A DNA stretch of 64,000 nucleotides from the NCBI GenBank assembly GCA_025504975.1, contig JANUWI010000020.1, forward strand, positions 434,001 to 498,000, written 5' to 3'. The number at the start of each line of letters is the position of its first letter. The stretch's first letter is position 1. Source of the DNA: Plenodomus lindquistii. Lineage: Eukaryota > Ascomycota > Dothideomycetes > Pleosporales > Leptosphaeriaceae. This document shows positions 12,201-22,678 of the stretch, in pieces. The translations under genes were made by a program, and so were the position numbers. The notes beneath the pieces are model-generated. The model was not told where the DNA came from, ran no database searches, and was given only the letters and a program-made list of their open reading frames with translations.

Positions 12201-13823
12201 CTTAATCCTAATAATTATAATAATAAAAAGACTATTATAATTAAAGGGAGATGGGTATTAAATACTAAATTAAATTTAGATAGATCTATTAAAAGATATA
12301 AAGCTAGATAGGTAGCTAAGGGATTTCTATAGTAATATAATATTAACTATAAAGAAACCTTTACTTCTACTAGTAAGCTTATAACTATTAGATTATTATT
12401 ATCTATATTTACTTATCTAGAGTGGGAAATTTTTACTTGGGATATAAAACAAGCTTTTTCTAATACGGATAAAGATAATAATAATTTATCTATAGAATTA
12501 CCTATAGAGATTAGGAAATATATCCTAGAAAAAGCTATAAAAGATAATCTTATAAAAAATAAAGAATTACTTAATAAGATTAATCTAGCTATTAAATCTA
12601 ATAACTATAAGGAAATAGTTTATTAATTAAATAAAGCTTTATATAGATTAAAACAAGCCTCTAGGCAATAGCAATTATTTTTAACTAAAATTCTAGAAAA
12701 ACTAGCATTTAATTATTTAAAAATAGATACTAGTAGATTTATACATGAAAATAAACCTATTATATTAGCTATATATATAGATAATATAATAGTTTTTACA
12801 TTTAATCTAGAATTGCTTCATAATCTATATTAAGATTTAACTAAAGAATCTAGGTTAGATGTTAGTAATCTAGAAGAAATAAAGAAGTTTCTAGGTATAG
12901 AAATAATTAGAAATAAAGCTAAAAAATCTCTAATTATTGCATAAAAAAGCTTTATAAATAAGATTTTATTTGAATTTAATAAATCTAATAATAAGCCTAG
13001 TAATATACCCTTGCCTATAGGTATAAAACTAGATATAAATCTAGAAATTAGTACTACTAAAGATATTAATAGATTTTAACAAGAAATTAGATCTTTAATA
13101 TATTTAACTATATTTACTAGGCTAGATTTAGTGTATTCTATAAACTATCTACCTAGATTTATATCTAATCCTAGTTTAGAGCATTATAATTACCTTAATA
13201 AAGTATAGAATTATATTATTAAAACTAAAAATTACAGATTACACTTATCCCTATATAATAAAGACTCGAATTGAAATAAATTAATTAATTTATTAGAGAT
13301 AAGTAATTCTAATTGGGGTAGAGATCTAGAATGTAGAAAATCTACTACTAGTAATATATTTGTATTACGTAATATAATAGATAATCCTAATAGGAGTAAT
13401 ATTACTATTAGTTAGATATCTAAATAATAAAAAACTATTATTCTAAGCTCTGTAGAAGTAGAATATATAGCTTTAAAAAAAGCTACTAAAGAGTTTTTAT
13501 ATTTAGAAAATTCTATTAAAGAAATATTTAATACTCTAAATAATACAGAAATGAATAATATTAATAATATATTGAATAAAGTAAATATAACTAAAATAGA
13601 AAGTTTATCTACTATAGAACTAGCTAAAAATCTAATTTACTACGCTAGAACTAAACACGTAGATATAACTTACTATTTTATAAAAGAAAATCTACTAAGT
13701 AATAGTATTTATCTAGATTACAAAAATACTAGTACTATTTTAGTAGATAATCTTACTAAGCCTACTAGTTATTCTAAGTTTATAGATTTTATAACTAGGA
13801 TTAACCTAGATAAGCTAGAGTAA
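9290..13823 (+). pseudogene. RIP-mutated copia gag-pol of copy B
   Basis: In order: a Gag N-terminal segment with LKGSINYSL (about 9385) and a UBN2-like body; an open piece at 10060-10356 with a CX2CX4HX4C zinc knuckle (CNYCNKKGHLENKC) followed by the protease motif FILDSSATIH; a pre-integrase stretch with HNRLGYIN (about 10880); an integrase core with IDIGGP, FNNEF and VVEVINR standing for D, D and E; and the RT and RNase H described for copy A, with YIDN near 12774-12785. Small open pieces remain at 11769-12155 and 13551-13823. Stops lie at Gln/Trp sites. The catalytic Asp-to-Asn change in the YVDD box is a G-to-A change, again RIP-like. It is non-functional. Confidence 0.87.
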
Positions 13824-14296
13824 TTATTTACTTTAATAGTTATTATCCTATTAAGAATAATAACTATAAAAGAGCTTAATATTAAACTATTAAAACTCTT
13901 AATAGCTATTTATTTTAATAATAATAGCATACTTTCAAAGAAATCCTACTAGTGTAATTTAAAAAGGATTTCTAGGCTCTATTCTTCTAGTCTAAAAAGA
14001 GTCTAGCATTATTATATATACTAAATTTAGAATCCTACTATTATTAATATATTTTTGATTAATTATTATTAATTAAAGTATAAGTAAAGGGGCTTAACTA
14101 CCTTTTAATTAGCTTATAAAAGATATTACCCTTATAATAATCTTTATTTGTCTAATAATAATAGTAGATTAAAAAGAATATAAAATAGAAAATAGATAAA
14201 AATTATCTTTAATTATTTTCTATTATAATATAATGAAATATACTTTAAAGTTATTTATTATTTATATTATACTAGATTATAGCTTAAAGGGGGGTA

Positions 14297-14652
14297 TAAA
14301 ATTATTTTATTTATATAGTATACTAAGTATTACTAGTTAGTTTAAAACTAGGTTTAACTTTATATACATAAAATAATTTAATTACGTAAGCTATATTATT
14401 ACTAGCTAGTTAATATGTAGAAGATCTAAAAGTAAGAAGTTCCTGCTTTCTAATACACTAAATATTACCTAATTAGGCCTAGTGTAGGACTAGCTAGAAT
14501 TTTCTAAGATTTCTATCCGGATGGATAGGGGTACAATTAGCTAGATGGAATTATTACGTATTTACCTTAGTTTCTATTTTTTACTATTAACTAGTTTTTT
14601 ACTAGTATTTTTTAGTATAATATTAATATTATAAATTACAGAGGTAATTCTA
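14297..14652 (+). repeat. 3' LTR of RIP-mutated copia copy B (356 bp)
   Basis: It follows the polypurine tract AAAGGGGGG and is almost identical to 7532-7887. At 14653 the sequence switches abruptly to the minus-strand integrase region of copy C. Confidence 0.87.
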
Positions 14653-16693
14653 GGATATAGGATTTAATAAGAGATAACTATTAGGTATAGTAGTATTAAT
14701 CTATACTATAATAACTAGAATAAAATTACTTTTAGCTTTTAATTCTAAATCTATAATAATTTCTTTTATAATATTAACAATATCCTTTCTACTTTTTAAA
14801 AGCTTTACTACTTAATATTTAGTAAAAGCATGTATAAAAGTAATAGAGTATTTATATCCTCTAAATGTTTTAGAATATATAGGACCTTCTATATCTATAT
14901 AGATAAGGTCTAAATAAGAGGTAATTTTATTACTAGCGTCTATATTTCTACTTTTAGTTAGCTTAGCTTATATACAAATAATATAATTATCTAAGCTAAC
15001 TTAAGTAGATTCTAGATGTTAAAAGTTTATAGTAGTACTATATTTAGTACTACTATTAATCTTTTTAATAGTATTAAGATTTATATATCCTAATCTATTA
15101 TGTATAAAATCTATAGAGTTATTATTATATTTAATAATCTCCTTTTTATTAATACTACTACTTTGTATAGTATTATTATCTAGATTATTATCTTCTATAG
15201 TTTCTTTTTCTATAATAGGATTAATCTCTTCTAGATTAATAGATTTATTTATTATAGTATCCTCTTTATTAGGATCTATTAAATCTAACTTACTATCTAA
15301 ATCTTCTAGATTAGAATTAGTAGTATTTACAATAGCTTTAGACTTATAGCTATTATTAGTTTTTATACTAGTTGTACTAAAAACGCTAACTCCTCCTTTA
15401 TAAAATCCTTTAGATAATAAAGTATTTTTAGAAGTATAAATACTACAGTATTCTTTATTAAGTTTAGTTTATAATCTTGTTTAGTAATAAGATGTAAACT
15501 TAATAGATTAACCTCTAATTATAGGATAAATAATACATTATTTAGTCTTACTAATTATTTAGTAGACGTAAATTCTAATTCTATATCTTCTATACTACTT
15601 GCTTTAATACTATTATTAGTATTACCCTATCTAATAGTTATATTACTATTTTTTAGAGTATTATTAATAAATAGTTCCTTAATATAACAGGTGTGTATAG
15701 TAGCACTAGAATCTAGAATAAAATCTATAGTACTACTAGTATTATAACTAGTATTAGTTACTAAAAGATTTTCTTCTCTTTTTTTATTTTCATTATTGTT
15801 TTTAATAAGGTTAGAGTACTTTTTAAAACATTTATTTTCTAGATGCCCTTTCTTATTACAATAATTACATAAATAACTAGCTTTATTACTATTATTTTTA
15901 TTTTTAGAATTATAGTTTTTCATTTATTTACATAGTTATTTCTACATCTTAATTAGATATATTATTTTAATAATTATAATTATTATAATTATCTCTTTTT
16001 TAACTAGTATTACTACTAAAAGAAGTAATATGCAGATTATAGTTATTTACTTTACTATATCCTTTAATTCTTTTATTTTCATCTAGAAGTTATGCTGTTA
16101 TTTCATCTATATTTATATTATTATTATTATTTCGTAATCCTTATGTAATTATAGTAACAATATAATTAAAATCTTTATTATTTAGATTATTAAGAAATAG
16201 AGCTAGCACAAATTTATTAGGTAATAAAATATCTTTAGCTTCTAGATCTAAAGATCTTTGCTTAAAAGTATTAATATAACCTTCTAAATTATTTTTATAA
16301 TTAGATGATTTAGTATTAATTAATTCTTTAGATAGAAGAAATTTACTACTAAATCTACTAGCTGTATATAGATTTTCTAAATAAACTTATAAATTATAAG
16401 GGTTTATAATATGTCTACATTATAGTAGAGGCCTATTTTCTAACGCTAACTTAATTAGGCTAGTTACTTTAGAGGCTAAAGCATTTAACTCTAAATCTAG
16501 AGAAAAACTATCTCCTCTAATACAAAATATATAATCTTTTTATATTAGAGTAGCTTCTATTCTTATAGCCTATAAACTATAATTAATAGAACCTTTTAGT
16601 TTAAAAAAGTTTAAAGTAATATTATTATTACTTATTCTTAATTCTATATAATAATATAATATTATATATATAATTAAATCAATAGCTTTTAGT
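14653..16693 (-). pseudogene. RIP-mutated gag, protease and partial integrase of copy C
   Basis: The open piece at 15627-15923 encodes the same 98 residues as 10060-10356, with the zinc knuckle and the LDSSATIH protease motif. Upstream Gag and downstream integrase pieces are broken by TAA/TAG at Gln/Trp positions. The integrase part ends at 14653 against the LTR of copy B. It is non-functional. Confidence 0.8.
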
Positions 16694-18095
16694 AATTATA
16701 ACATTTTAATTTTAAAGCAAAATTCTAGGTACTTTAGTAAAAAGTTACCTAATTTAATTTTATAAATTCCCTTTTAGTACTAGCGTATTTTCCTAACTAG
16801 AAAATTAAATATAACAAGTAAAGGTGTATAATACTAAGAAGTAGAACTAATACTATTTAAAACTAGCTTATAATAATTTTATAGAAATCTACTTTTTTAT
16901 ACTTAAATTATAATAGGTAACTAGTGTAGTTTATTAATTTCTACTATTTACTCTAGAAAGTAGAGTATAATAGTATTTAATATATTATTTATATAATAAT
17001 AAATATTATTATAGTAAATAATAGATTCTAATTTATTATAAAGTTATCTAATATAATTTATACCTACTTTATTAACTAGTAATTTATGTTTATTCTACTA
17101 GTAATAAAGTAGTAAAGTAATTACAAAGTAAAAGCTCTAAAAAACTTATAGTTTTTTAATAGCTATTATAATAATTATTTTTAAATCCTCCTCTTTTATT
17201 TATAGTAGAAATAAATAGTAGATAAATTTACTAAATAAATAGTAGGTAGGCTCTAGTCCTTATAGTAGATAAAGTAACTTTAACTTTTATTACCCTAGGT
17301 AATCAAGATTTAGCTACTAAAATAAAGTATAATATAAATATTGTATTCTATAATAATAATATAGTTTTAGAAACACTCTAGATCTACTTATAAATATGCT
17401 TTTTAAACTTCTAAAACAGAGGGGTAGCCGCTCTATAAAGGAAAATCTTAGAAAAACCTCTAAATAATATATATTACGTGTATTAAATATACTATAAAAA
17501 TATAAAATCGTACCTTCTATTTCTAGAAGAGAAGTAAGTAGGGATTTTTTATAAGATAAAGCCTTAGATAATACTATATTAAACTAATTATTATTTAATA
17601 GTGTACTCTATTTTTAGCTAATAAATAATAAATTATAATACTAAAATCTTTATCCTTAAATATTTCTAGTAATAAATTACTAAAAATATAGAAGTATAAT
17701 TAACTATACAGTTCTAAAATAAATCTAGTAAACTAGATGTTTATCTTTTAGTTATAGTTAATCCTTAATAGGAAATAACTAGTAAACTAAAGTAAATAAA
17801 ATCTTTATTAGAAATAAGCTACTAGGCTTATAACCTATAAGAAAGTTTTAATAGAGATAATAATAAAATATAAAACTTTCTCCCTAAATAGAAATAGAAT
17901 CTAGAAACTAGTTCTAAATAGGTAATTAATATAATAATGATTATAGTAGCTTATAAGGATGAATAATAATATAAAGATAATTATTTAAATTCTAGATTAC
18001 TATATAATATAGGGATAAGCCCTTGTTTATATAGATAGCTACTATAGAATTAATAATATCTTGAAATTCTTTAATTCCTTTAAAATTCTAAATTC

Positions 18096-18451
18096 TAGAA
18101 TTACCTCTGTAATTTATAATATTAATATTATACTAAAAAATACTAGTAAAAAACTAGTTAATAGTAAAAAATAGAAACTAAGGTAAATACGTAATAATTC
18201 CATCTAGCTAATTGTACCCCTATCCATCCGGATAGAAATCTTAGAAAATTCTAGCTAGTCCTACACTAGGCCTAATTAGGTAATATTTAGTGTATTAGAA
18301 AGCAGGAACTTCTTACTTTTAGATCTTCTACATATTAACTAGCTAGTAATAATATAGCTTACGTAATTAAATTATTTTATGTATATAAAGTTAAACCTAG
18401 TTTTAAACTAACTAGTAATACTTAGTATACTATATAAATAAAATAATTTTA
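18096..18451 (-). repeat. 5' LTR of inverted copia copy C (356 bp)
   Basis: This is the reverse complement of the LTRs at 7532 and 14297, with the same length and ends. It is followed on the minus strand by the same leader as copy B. Confidence 0.86.
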
Positions 18452-18454
18452 TTA

Positions 18455-18764
18455 CTACTTATGTGTTTAGGTAGTATAAAAATCTTATAACTTACTACTA
18501 TTAGCCTAAACGTTATTATAATTACAAGCAGTTAACACTACACGTTATAACTAGCAAAATAAAGCTTAAAAGGTTATTTTTAGAGTTTTATACGTTTAAT
18601 ATAGCTCTATCCTTCTCTATACAGATCTTTTTAGATATCTATCTAATAGATAGCGTAGCTAGTAGATAGCTTGTTATACCTCTTTAGAGTGTTATGTAAT
18701 AAAGTAGAATTTAGCGTGCTAAATTAATTTCTATAATTTTTAAACTATCTAAGCACATAAGTAG
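18455..18764. mobile_element. MITE-like inverted-repeat element (about 310 bp)
   Basis: The ends are imperfect inverted repeats of about 29 bp. The left end begins CTACTTATGTGTTTAGGTAG and the right end, reversed, begins CTACTTATGTGCTTAGATAG; both continue into TNTAAAAAT. It sits just outside the LTR of copy C and beside a diverged copia LTR. No frame is visible, and I could not define a convincing target duplication. Confidence 0.5.
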
Positions 18765-18769
18765 AGAGG

Positions 18770-19181
18770 TTATAATATTTTAAAATTCTCTAATTCTTCT
18801 AAATTCTAAGTTCTAGTATTATTTCTATAATTTATAATAATAACTATTATTAAAATTTTACTAAAAAATAGTAGTAAAGAATATTCTATAGTAAAAATAA
18901 ACTAAAGTAGATATATAATAACCTTCTCTAGCTAATTATAATACTATTTCTCTAAACTAAAATTTAGAAAAATTCTAGCAAGCTCTATACTAGTTCTAAT
19001 TATATATTACTTTATATAGTTAAAAGTAAAATCTTTTTACTTTTAAATGTATTATTAATTAACTAGCTACCTATAATATAGCTTATATAATAAAGTTATC
19101 TAGTAAACTATATATAAAGTTAAACTTACTTTATAACTAATAAGTAAAACTTAGTATACTATTTAAATAATATAATCTTTT
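18770..19181 (-). repeat. Diverged copia LTR (18814-19181) with about 40 bp of leader
   Basis: Aligned by eye on the minus strand it follows the 356-bp LTR from start to end with many substitutions and small gaps. Left of 18814 it also retains the first leader bases. It is an older, independent insertion of the same or a sister family. Confidence 0.65.
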
Positions 19182-19401
19182 AATTCTAATATTAATGTTT
19201 TTAAAATAACTAGTTAATCTAAACCGTTTTTAGATATATAATATTACTTTTCTAGTAACTATAGCTTTCTCTAGTATGTATATTAAAGTTACTAATTAAT
19301 TTAATAACTAAACTTTTTTATTTCTTTTATCTAGCTACTTAATACTATTACTACTTTAATAAACTATTAATAGTATAATATAAATAGTATATTTTAGTAT
19401 A

Positions 19402-19835
19402 ACGTACTCTATAGGCGAGTTAGACACACAGGCGAGTTGGACAGGCCATTTTACTAGAGAAAATTAACAATCTAAGGCTTAATAACTTGAGATTTAGTAG
19501 GTAGAATCTTTTAAAATTTAAGGACTATATTTCTATATATCTAGATTTTTATATTCTAGAATCTTAGAGTGCTAGGCCTAATAGGGCAAGAGTTAGTTTT
19601 TTTTTATTAGAGACTTTTAGCGTATTTTCCTAATAAATTAATAACTCCTTCCCCTTTAGGCCTAGCCTTTTAAGATCCTAGAGACTTAACCTTTATATAG
19701 GTGCAGCTAATATATTAAAATCTTAGAATTTATTATAGCTCCCTTAAGAAGATATTAAAGTGTGAAATCTAAGATTTTTAGTGTAAAATAGCCTATCTAA
19801 CTCGCCTATGTGTCTAACTCGCCTGTAGAGTACGT
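19402..19835. mobile_element. 434-bp MITE with TA duplication, Fot1-family ends
   Basis: It is flanked by TA (19400-19401 and 19836-19837). The inverted ends of about 50 bp begin ACGTACTCTAYAGGCGAGTT and contain two copies of GGCGAGTTRGACA. The ends match the autonomous-size Fot1-like element at 25734-27584 apart from C/T and G/A changes, so it is a non-autonomous, RIP-touched derivative. It has no coding capacity. Confidence 0.8.
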
Positions 19836-20109
19836 TATAAAGTTATTTCTAGAAGTATAAATTTTATTTTATAGCGCTTATATAATAGAAACTATTTTAT
19901 AAAAGTTATAATATAAAAGCTTATATAGTTTGTTTTCTTATAAAAAATACTAGAGTTATAAGTAAAATAACTAATTTATTATTTAGTTTATTAGATACTT
20001 AAATTATATTACTTATTTTATTCTAATACTAAATTGAATCTTCTTCTAAATAGACCTTTTTTTAATTAAATCTTATTTAAATTAAATATTCTTAAGTAAA
20101 TAAATAATT

Positions 20110-20833
20110 ATATTATTTAATTATAAGATTATTAAACTATATTAGTATGAAATTATTAAATAATTAAATAATTAAATTATTAAATAATTAAACAATTAAA
20201 TTCTTAAATTATTAAATTTTAAAATTATAAATTTATTACATTATTAAATAATTAAACTATTAAATTATTAAATAATTAAATTATAGAATAATAAAATAAT
20301 AAAATAAGTAAATAATTAAACATTTAAAAAATAAAATAGTTAGATAATTAAGTAATTCAAAAAACAAAATAGTTAAACAATTAAGAAATTTAATAATTTA
20401 ATAAGGAAATAATTAAATACAGAAACAGTTAAATAATTAAATAATTTAATAAATAAATAAATAAATAATTTAATAATTAAGTAATTTAATAATTTAATAA
20501 TTAAATAATGAAATAATTGTATAATTAAACAATTAAATAATTAAATAATTTAATAGTTTAATAATTAGATAATTAAATAATTTAACAGTTAAACAATTAA
20601 ACCTTTAAACGATTAAAAAATGAAACAATTAACTAATAAAACAATTAAACAATTAAACAATTAAACGATTAATAATTAAACAATTAACTAATTAAACAAT
20701 TAACCAATTAAACAATTATATAATTAAACAATTAAACGATTAAATAATTAAATAATGAAACAATTCAACGAATAAATAATTAAACAATTGAATAATGAAA
20801 TAATTGAATAATTAAACAATTACATAATTGAAT
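20110..20833. repeat. AT-only low-complexity tract
   Basis: An irregular run of short AATTAAA/AATAATT/AACAATT words, almost free of G and C, covers about 700 bases and stops at the TA target of the next transposon. The 19838-20109 stretch before it is AT-rich with nothing recognisable. It may be very old RIP-degraded repeat or simple-sequence expansion. Confidence 0.7.
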
Positions 20834-20834
20834 A

Positions 20835-22664
20835 ACGTATTCCACCAGCGAGCCGGTTAAAGTCTGCCAAGCCTTGTACTTATCCCATCGCCCTACCATG
20901 GACCAACAACGTTGCGAGCTGCTAATACAGAACGAAGGGAGAATACAGCTTGCTATCCAAGCCTACGAAGCCGGCCAATTTAAGAGCCATCGAGCTGCAG
21001 CTGCAGCTTTCAGCGTCAATCAACGCAGGCTCTCTGAACGGATTAACGGAATCACTCCACGCTCCCAAACTCGACCCAACTGCCAGAAGCTCACTGCCAC
21101 CGAAGAGCAGACGATTGTCCGATATATTCTTGACCTCGATTCGCGAGGGTTTGCCCCCCGGCTGTGCGAGGTGGAAGATATGGCCAATAAGATACTGGGG
21201 GTACGCGACGGGACACCGGTGGGCAAGCACTGGGCTGAGCGCTTCGTGACGCGCTCCGTCGAGCTCAAGATGGCTTTCAATCGAGCAAAGGACAGGCAGA
21301 GGATGAAGCACGAGGATCCAGAGATTATTGGCGCGTGGTTCAAGTTCGTGGAGGAGACAAAAGTCAAGTACGGCGTCCACGACAACGACGTCCACAACTT
21401 CGACGAGACTGGCTTCCAGATGGGCGTGATTGGGTCCATGAAAGTCGTCACAGGCTCTGAGAGACGTAATCGGCCAGACCTCATCCAGCCGGGCGATCGT
21501 GAGTGGGTTACCGTCATCCAGAGCATATGCGCCTCTGGGGATGCAACCCCGCCTTTCATTATCTACAAGGGACGCGTCCACATCTCTGCGTGGTACGAGG
21601 AGGTTGATATACCACACAATTGGAAGGTCTCAGTCTCTGAGAACGGCTGGACAAACAACGCGCTTAGGCTGGAGTGGTTGAAGCACTTTGACGCGCATAC
21701 AAAGGCGCGAAAGGTGGGGGCATACCGGTTGCTGATCTTGGACGGCGACGAGAGCCACCTCAACCAAGAGTTCAAGGACTACTGCGTGGAAAATAAGATC
21801 CTAACACTCTGTATGCCCCCCCATTCATCCCACATCCTCCAGCCACTTAATGTGGTGTGTTTCTCGCCGTTGAAGCGCAAGTACTCCCAGCGCGTGCGAG
21901 ACTTGGCACGCCGACGCGTCTTCCACATTAACAAGGAAGGCTTCCTCCCGGCCTTCAAAGACGTGTTTTTTGACGTGTTTACGGTTGACAACTGTCGAAA
22001 GGCCTTTGAGGCATCAGGGCTAGTCCCTACCAACGCGCAGGTAGTGTTGGATCGCCTTGAGGTGCGGTTACGTACCCCACCTCAACCCTCCCCTCTGGCA
22101 AACCCATGGCAATCGAAGACTCCAAGCAATACTCATGAATTTGGGTCTCAGTCAAAGCTCGTACGCGAGTCCTTTACTCGGTCGCCTGTAACTGCACAAG
22201 CTGGCTTCTCACAGCTCGTGAAAGGGGCTGAACTAATGCTGCACCAAAACGCTCTTCTTCAAGCCCGTAACCACGAGCTTGAGGAGCAATTGGCGGAGAT
22301 GACAAAGAGGAAGGGGCGTAAAAGAAAGAGGATCCAGCAAGGAGGCACTCTTGAGTACGGTGCCGGGTCGCAGGCTGCTACAGCCTCGACTGCGGCGCCT
22401 AATCCATCAAAACGTGCGCGTGGTGGTGGTGGTCAAGCACCTGCTCAACCAGGTGTCCGACGCTGTGGCAATTGCGGAGGGACTGGGCACAACGCTCGTA
22501 CGTGCCAGAAAGGTTCAGAAAGTACTTCTGAATCAGATGCGAGCTCTGTAGTGATAGGTTCAGATGTTGATAGTAATAATAATGATAGTTGAAACTATAG
22601 TGTTCATGATGCCAAGGAAAACTGTTGGGTTCACTGGGTTGTCGGGTTAACTGGTGGAATACAT
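20835..22664 (+). mobile_element. Fot1/pogo-type transposon with TA duplication (1830 bp)
   Basis: TA flanks are at 20833-20834 and 22665-22666. The terminal inverted repeat is short and imperfect: ACGTATTCCACCAG on the left, ATGTATTCCACCAG reversed on the right. It carries one open transposase frame. (TA)7 separates it from the next element. Confidence 0.88.
20898..22592 (+). CDS. Fot1/pogo DDE transposase, open frame but third catalytic Asp replaced by Asn
   Basis: I chose the ATG at 20898 (CTACCATGG), giving 564 residues; the frame is open a little further upstream. An N-terminal psq/CENP-B-type helix-turn-helix region (IQLAIQAYEAGQF...AAAAFSVNQRRL) precedes a second DNA-binding region with GKHWAERFVTR. 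The DDE_1 core has NFDETGF (D169, 21402) and LILDGDESH (D282, 21741). The third site, normally LQPLDVGCF, reads LQPLNVVCF, with Asn318 at 21849 and 35 residues between it and D282. The GAT-to-AAT change lies in a TpG context, as RIP would make. A C-terminal CX2CX4HX4C knuckle (CGNCGGTGHNARTC) follows a basic KRKGRKRKR tract. The family cuts and pastes DNA at TA in the nucleus. This copy is probably catalytically dead although it is still translatable. Confidence 0.9.
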   Translation: MDQQRCELLIQNEGRIQLAIQAYEAGQFKSHRAAAAAFSVNQRRLSERINGITPRSQTRPNCQKLTATEEQTIVRYILDLDSRGFAPRLCEVEDMANKILGVRDGTPVGKHWAERFVTRSVELKMAFNRAKDRQRMKHEDPEIIGAWFKFVEETKVKYGVHDNDVHNFDETGFQMGVIGSMKVVTGSERRNRPDLIQPGDREWVTVIQSICASGDATPPFIIYKGRVHISAWYEEVDIPHNWKVSVSENGWTNNALRLEWLKHFDAHTKARKVGAYRLLILDGDESHLNQEFKDYCVENKILTLCMPPHSSHILQPLNVVCFSPLKRKYSQRVRDLARRRVFHINKEGFLPAFKDVFFDVFTVDNCRKAFEASGLVPTNAQVVLDRLEVRLRTPPQPSPLANPWQSKTPSNTHEFGSQSKLVRESFTRSPVTAQAGFSQLVKGAELMLHQNALLQARNHELEEQLAEMTKRKGRKRKRIQQGGTLEYGAGSQAATASTAAPNPSKRARGGGGQAPAQPGVRRCGNCGGTGHNARTCQKGSESTSESDASSVVIGSDVDSNNNDS

Positions 22665-22678
22665 TATATATATATATA

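Larger units (their letters stand above)
7532..14652 (+). mobile_element. Full-length RIP-mutated Ty1/copia element, copy B (7.1 kb)
   Basis: Two 356-bp LTRs (7532-7887 and 14297-14652) flank leader, gag, protease, integrase, RT and RNase H in copia order. CpA and TpG are depleted in favour of TpA, and no long frame remains. The element is inactive. The sequence after its 3' LTR is the inside of an inverted relative (copy C), so the A-B array probably inserted into C. Confidence 0.87.
14653..18451 (-). mobile_element. Inverted, truncated copia copy C (5' LTR, leader, gag, protease, part of integrase)
   Basis: On the minus strand this matches copy B from 7532 to about 11330 by the simple rule position = 25983 minus B-position, without indels from the LTR through the zinc-knuckle piece. 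The remainder of the element would lie on the far side of the A-B array, outside the window. Similarity is near-perfect in the LTR-gag part but visibly lower in the last few hundred bases (about 14653-15080), so the two halves have different histories. Confidence 0.83.

Noticed and set aside
4920..19400. Mitochondrial DNA or an organism with reassigned stop codons
   Set aside because: AT-richness and in-frame TAA/TAG are explained by RIP: stops sit at Gln and Trp codons, TGG became TAG as well, and the domains are nuclear copia retroelement proteins.
20922..21617. Minus-strand frames within the Fot1-like transposase
   Set aside because: Shadows of the real plus-strand transposase with its conserved DDE and zinc-knuckle motifs.
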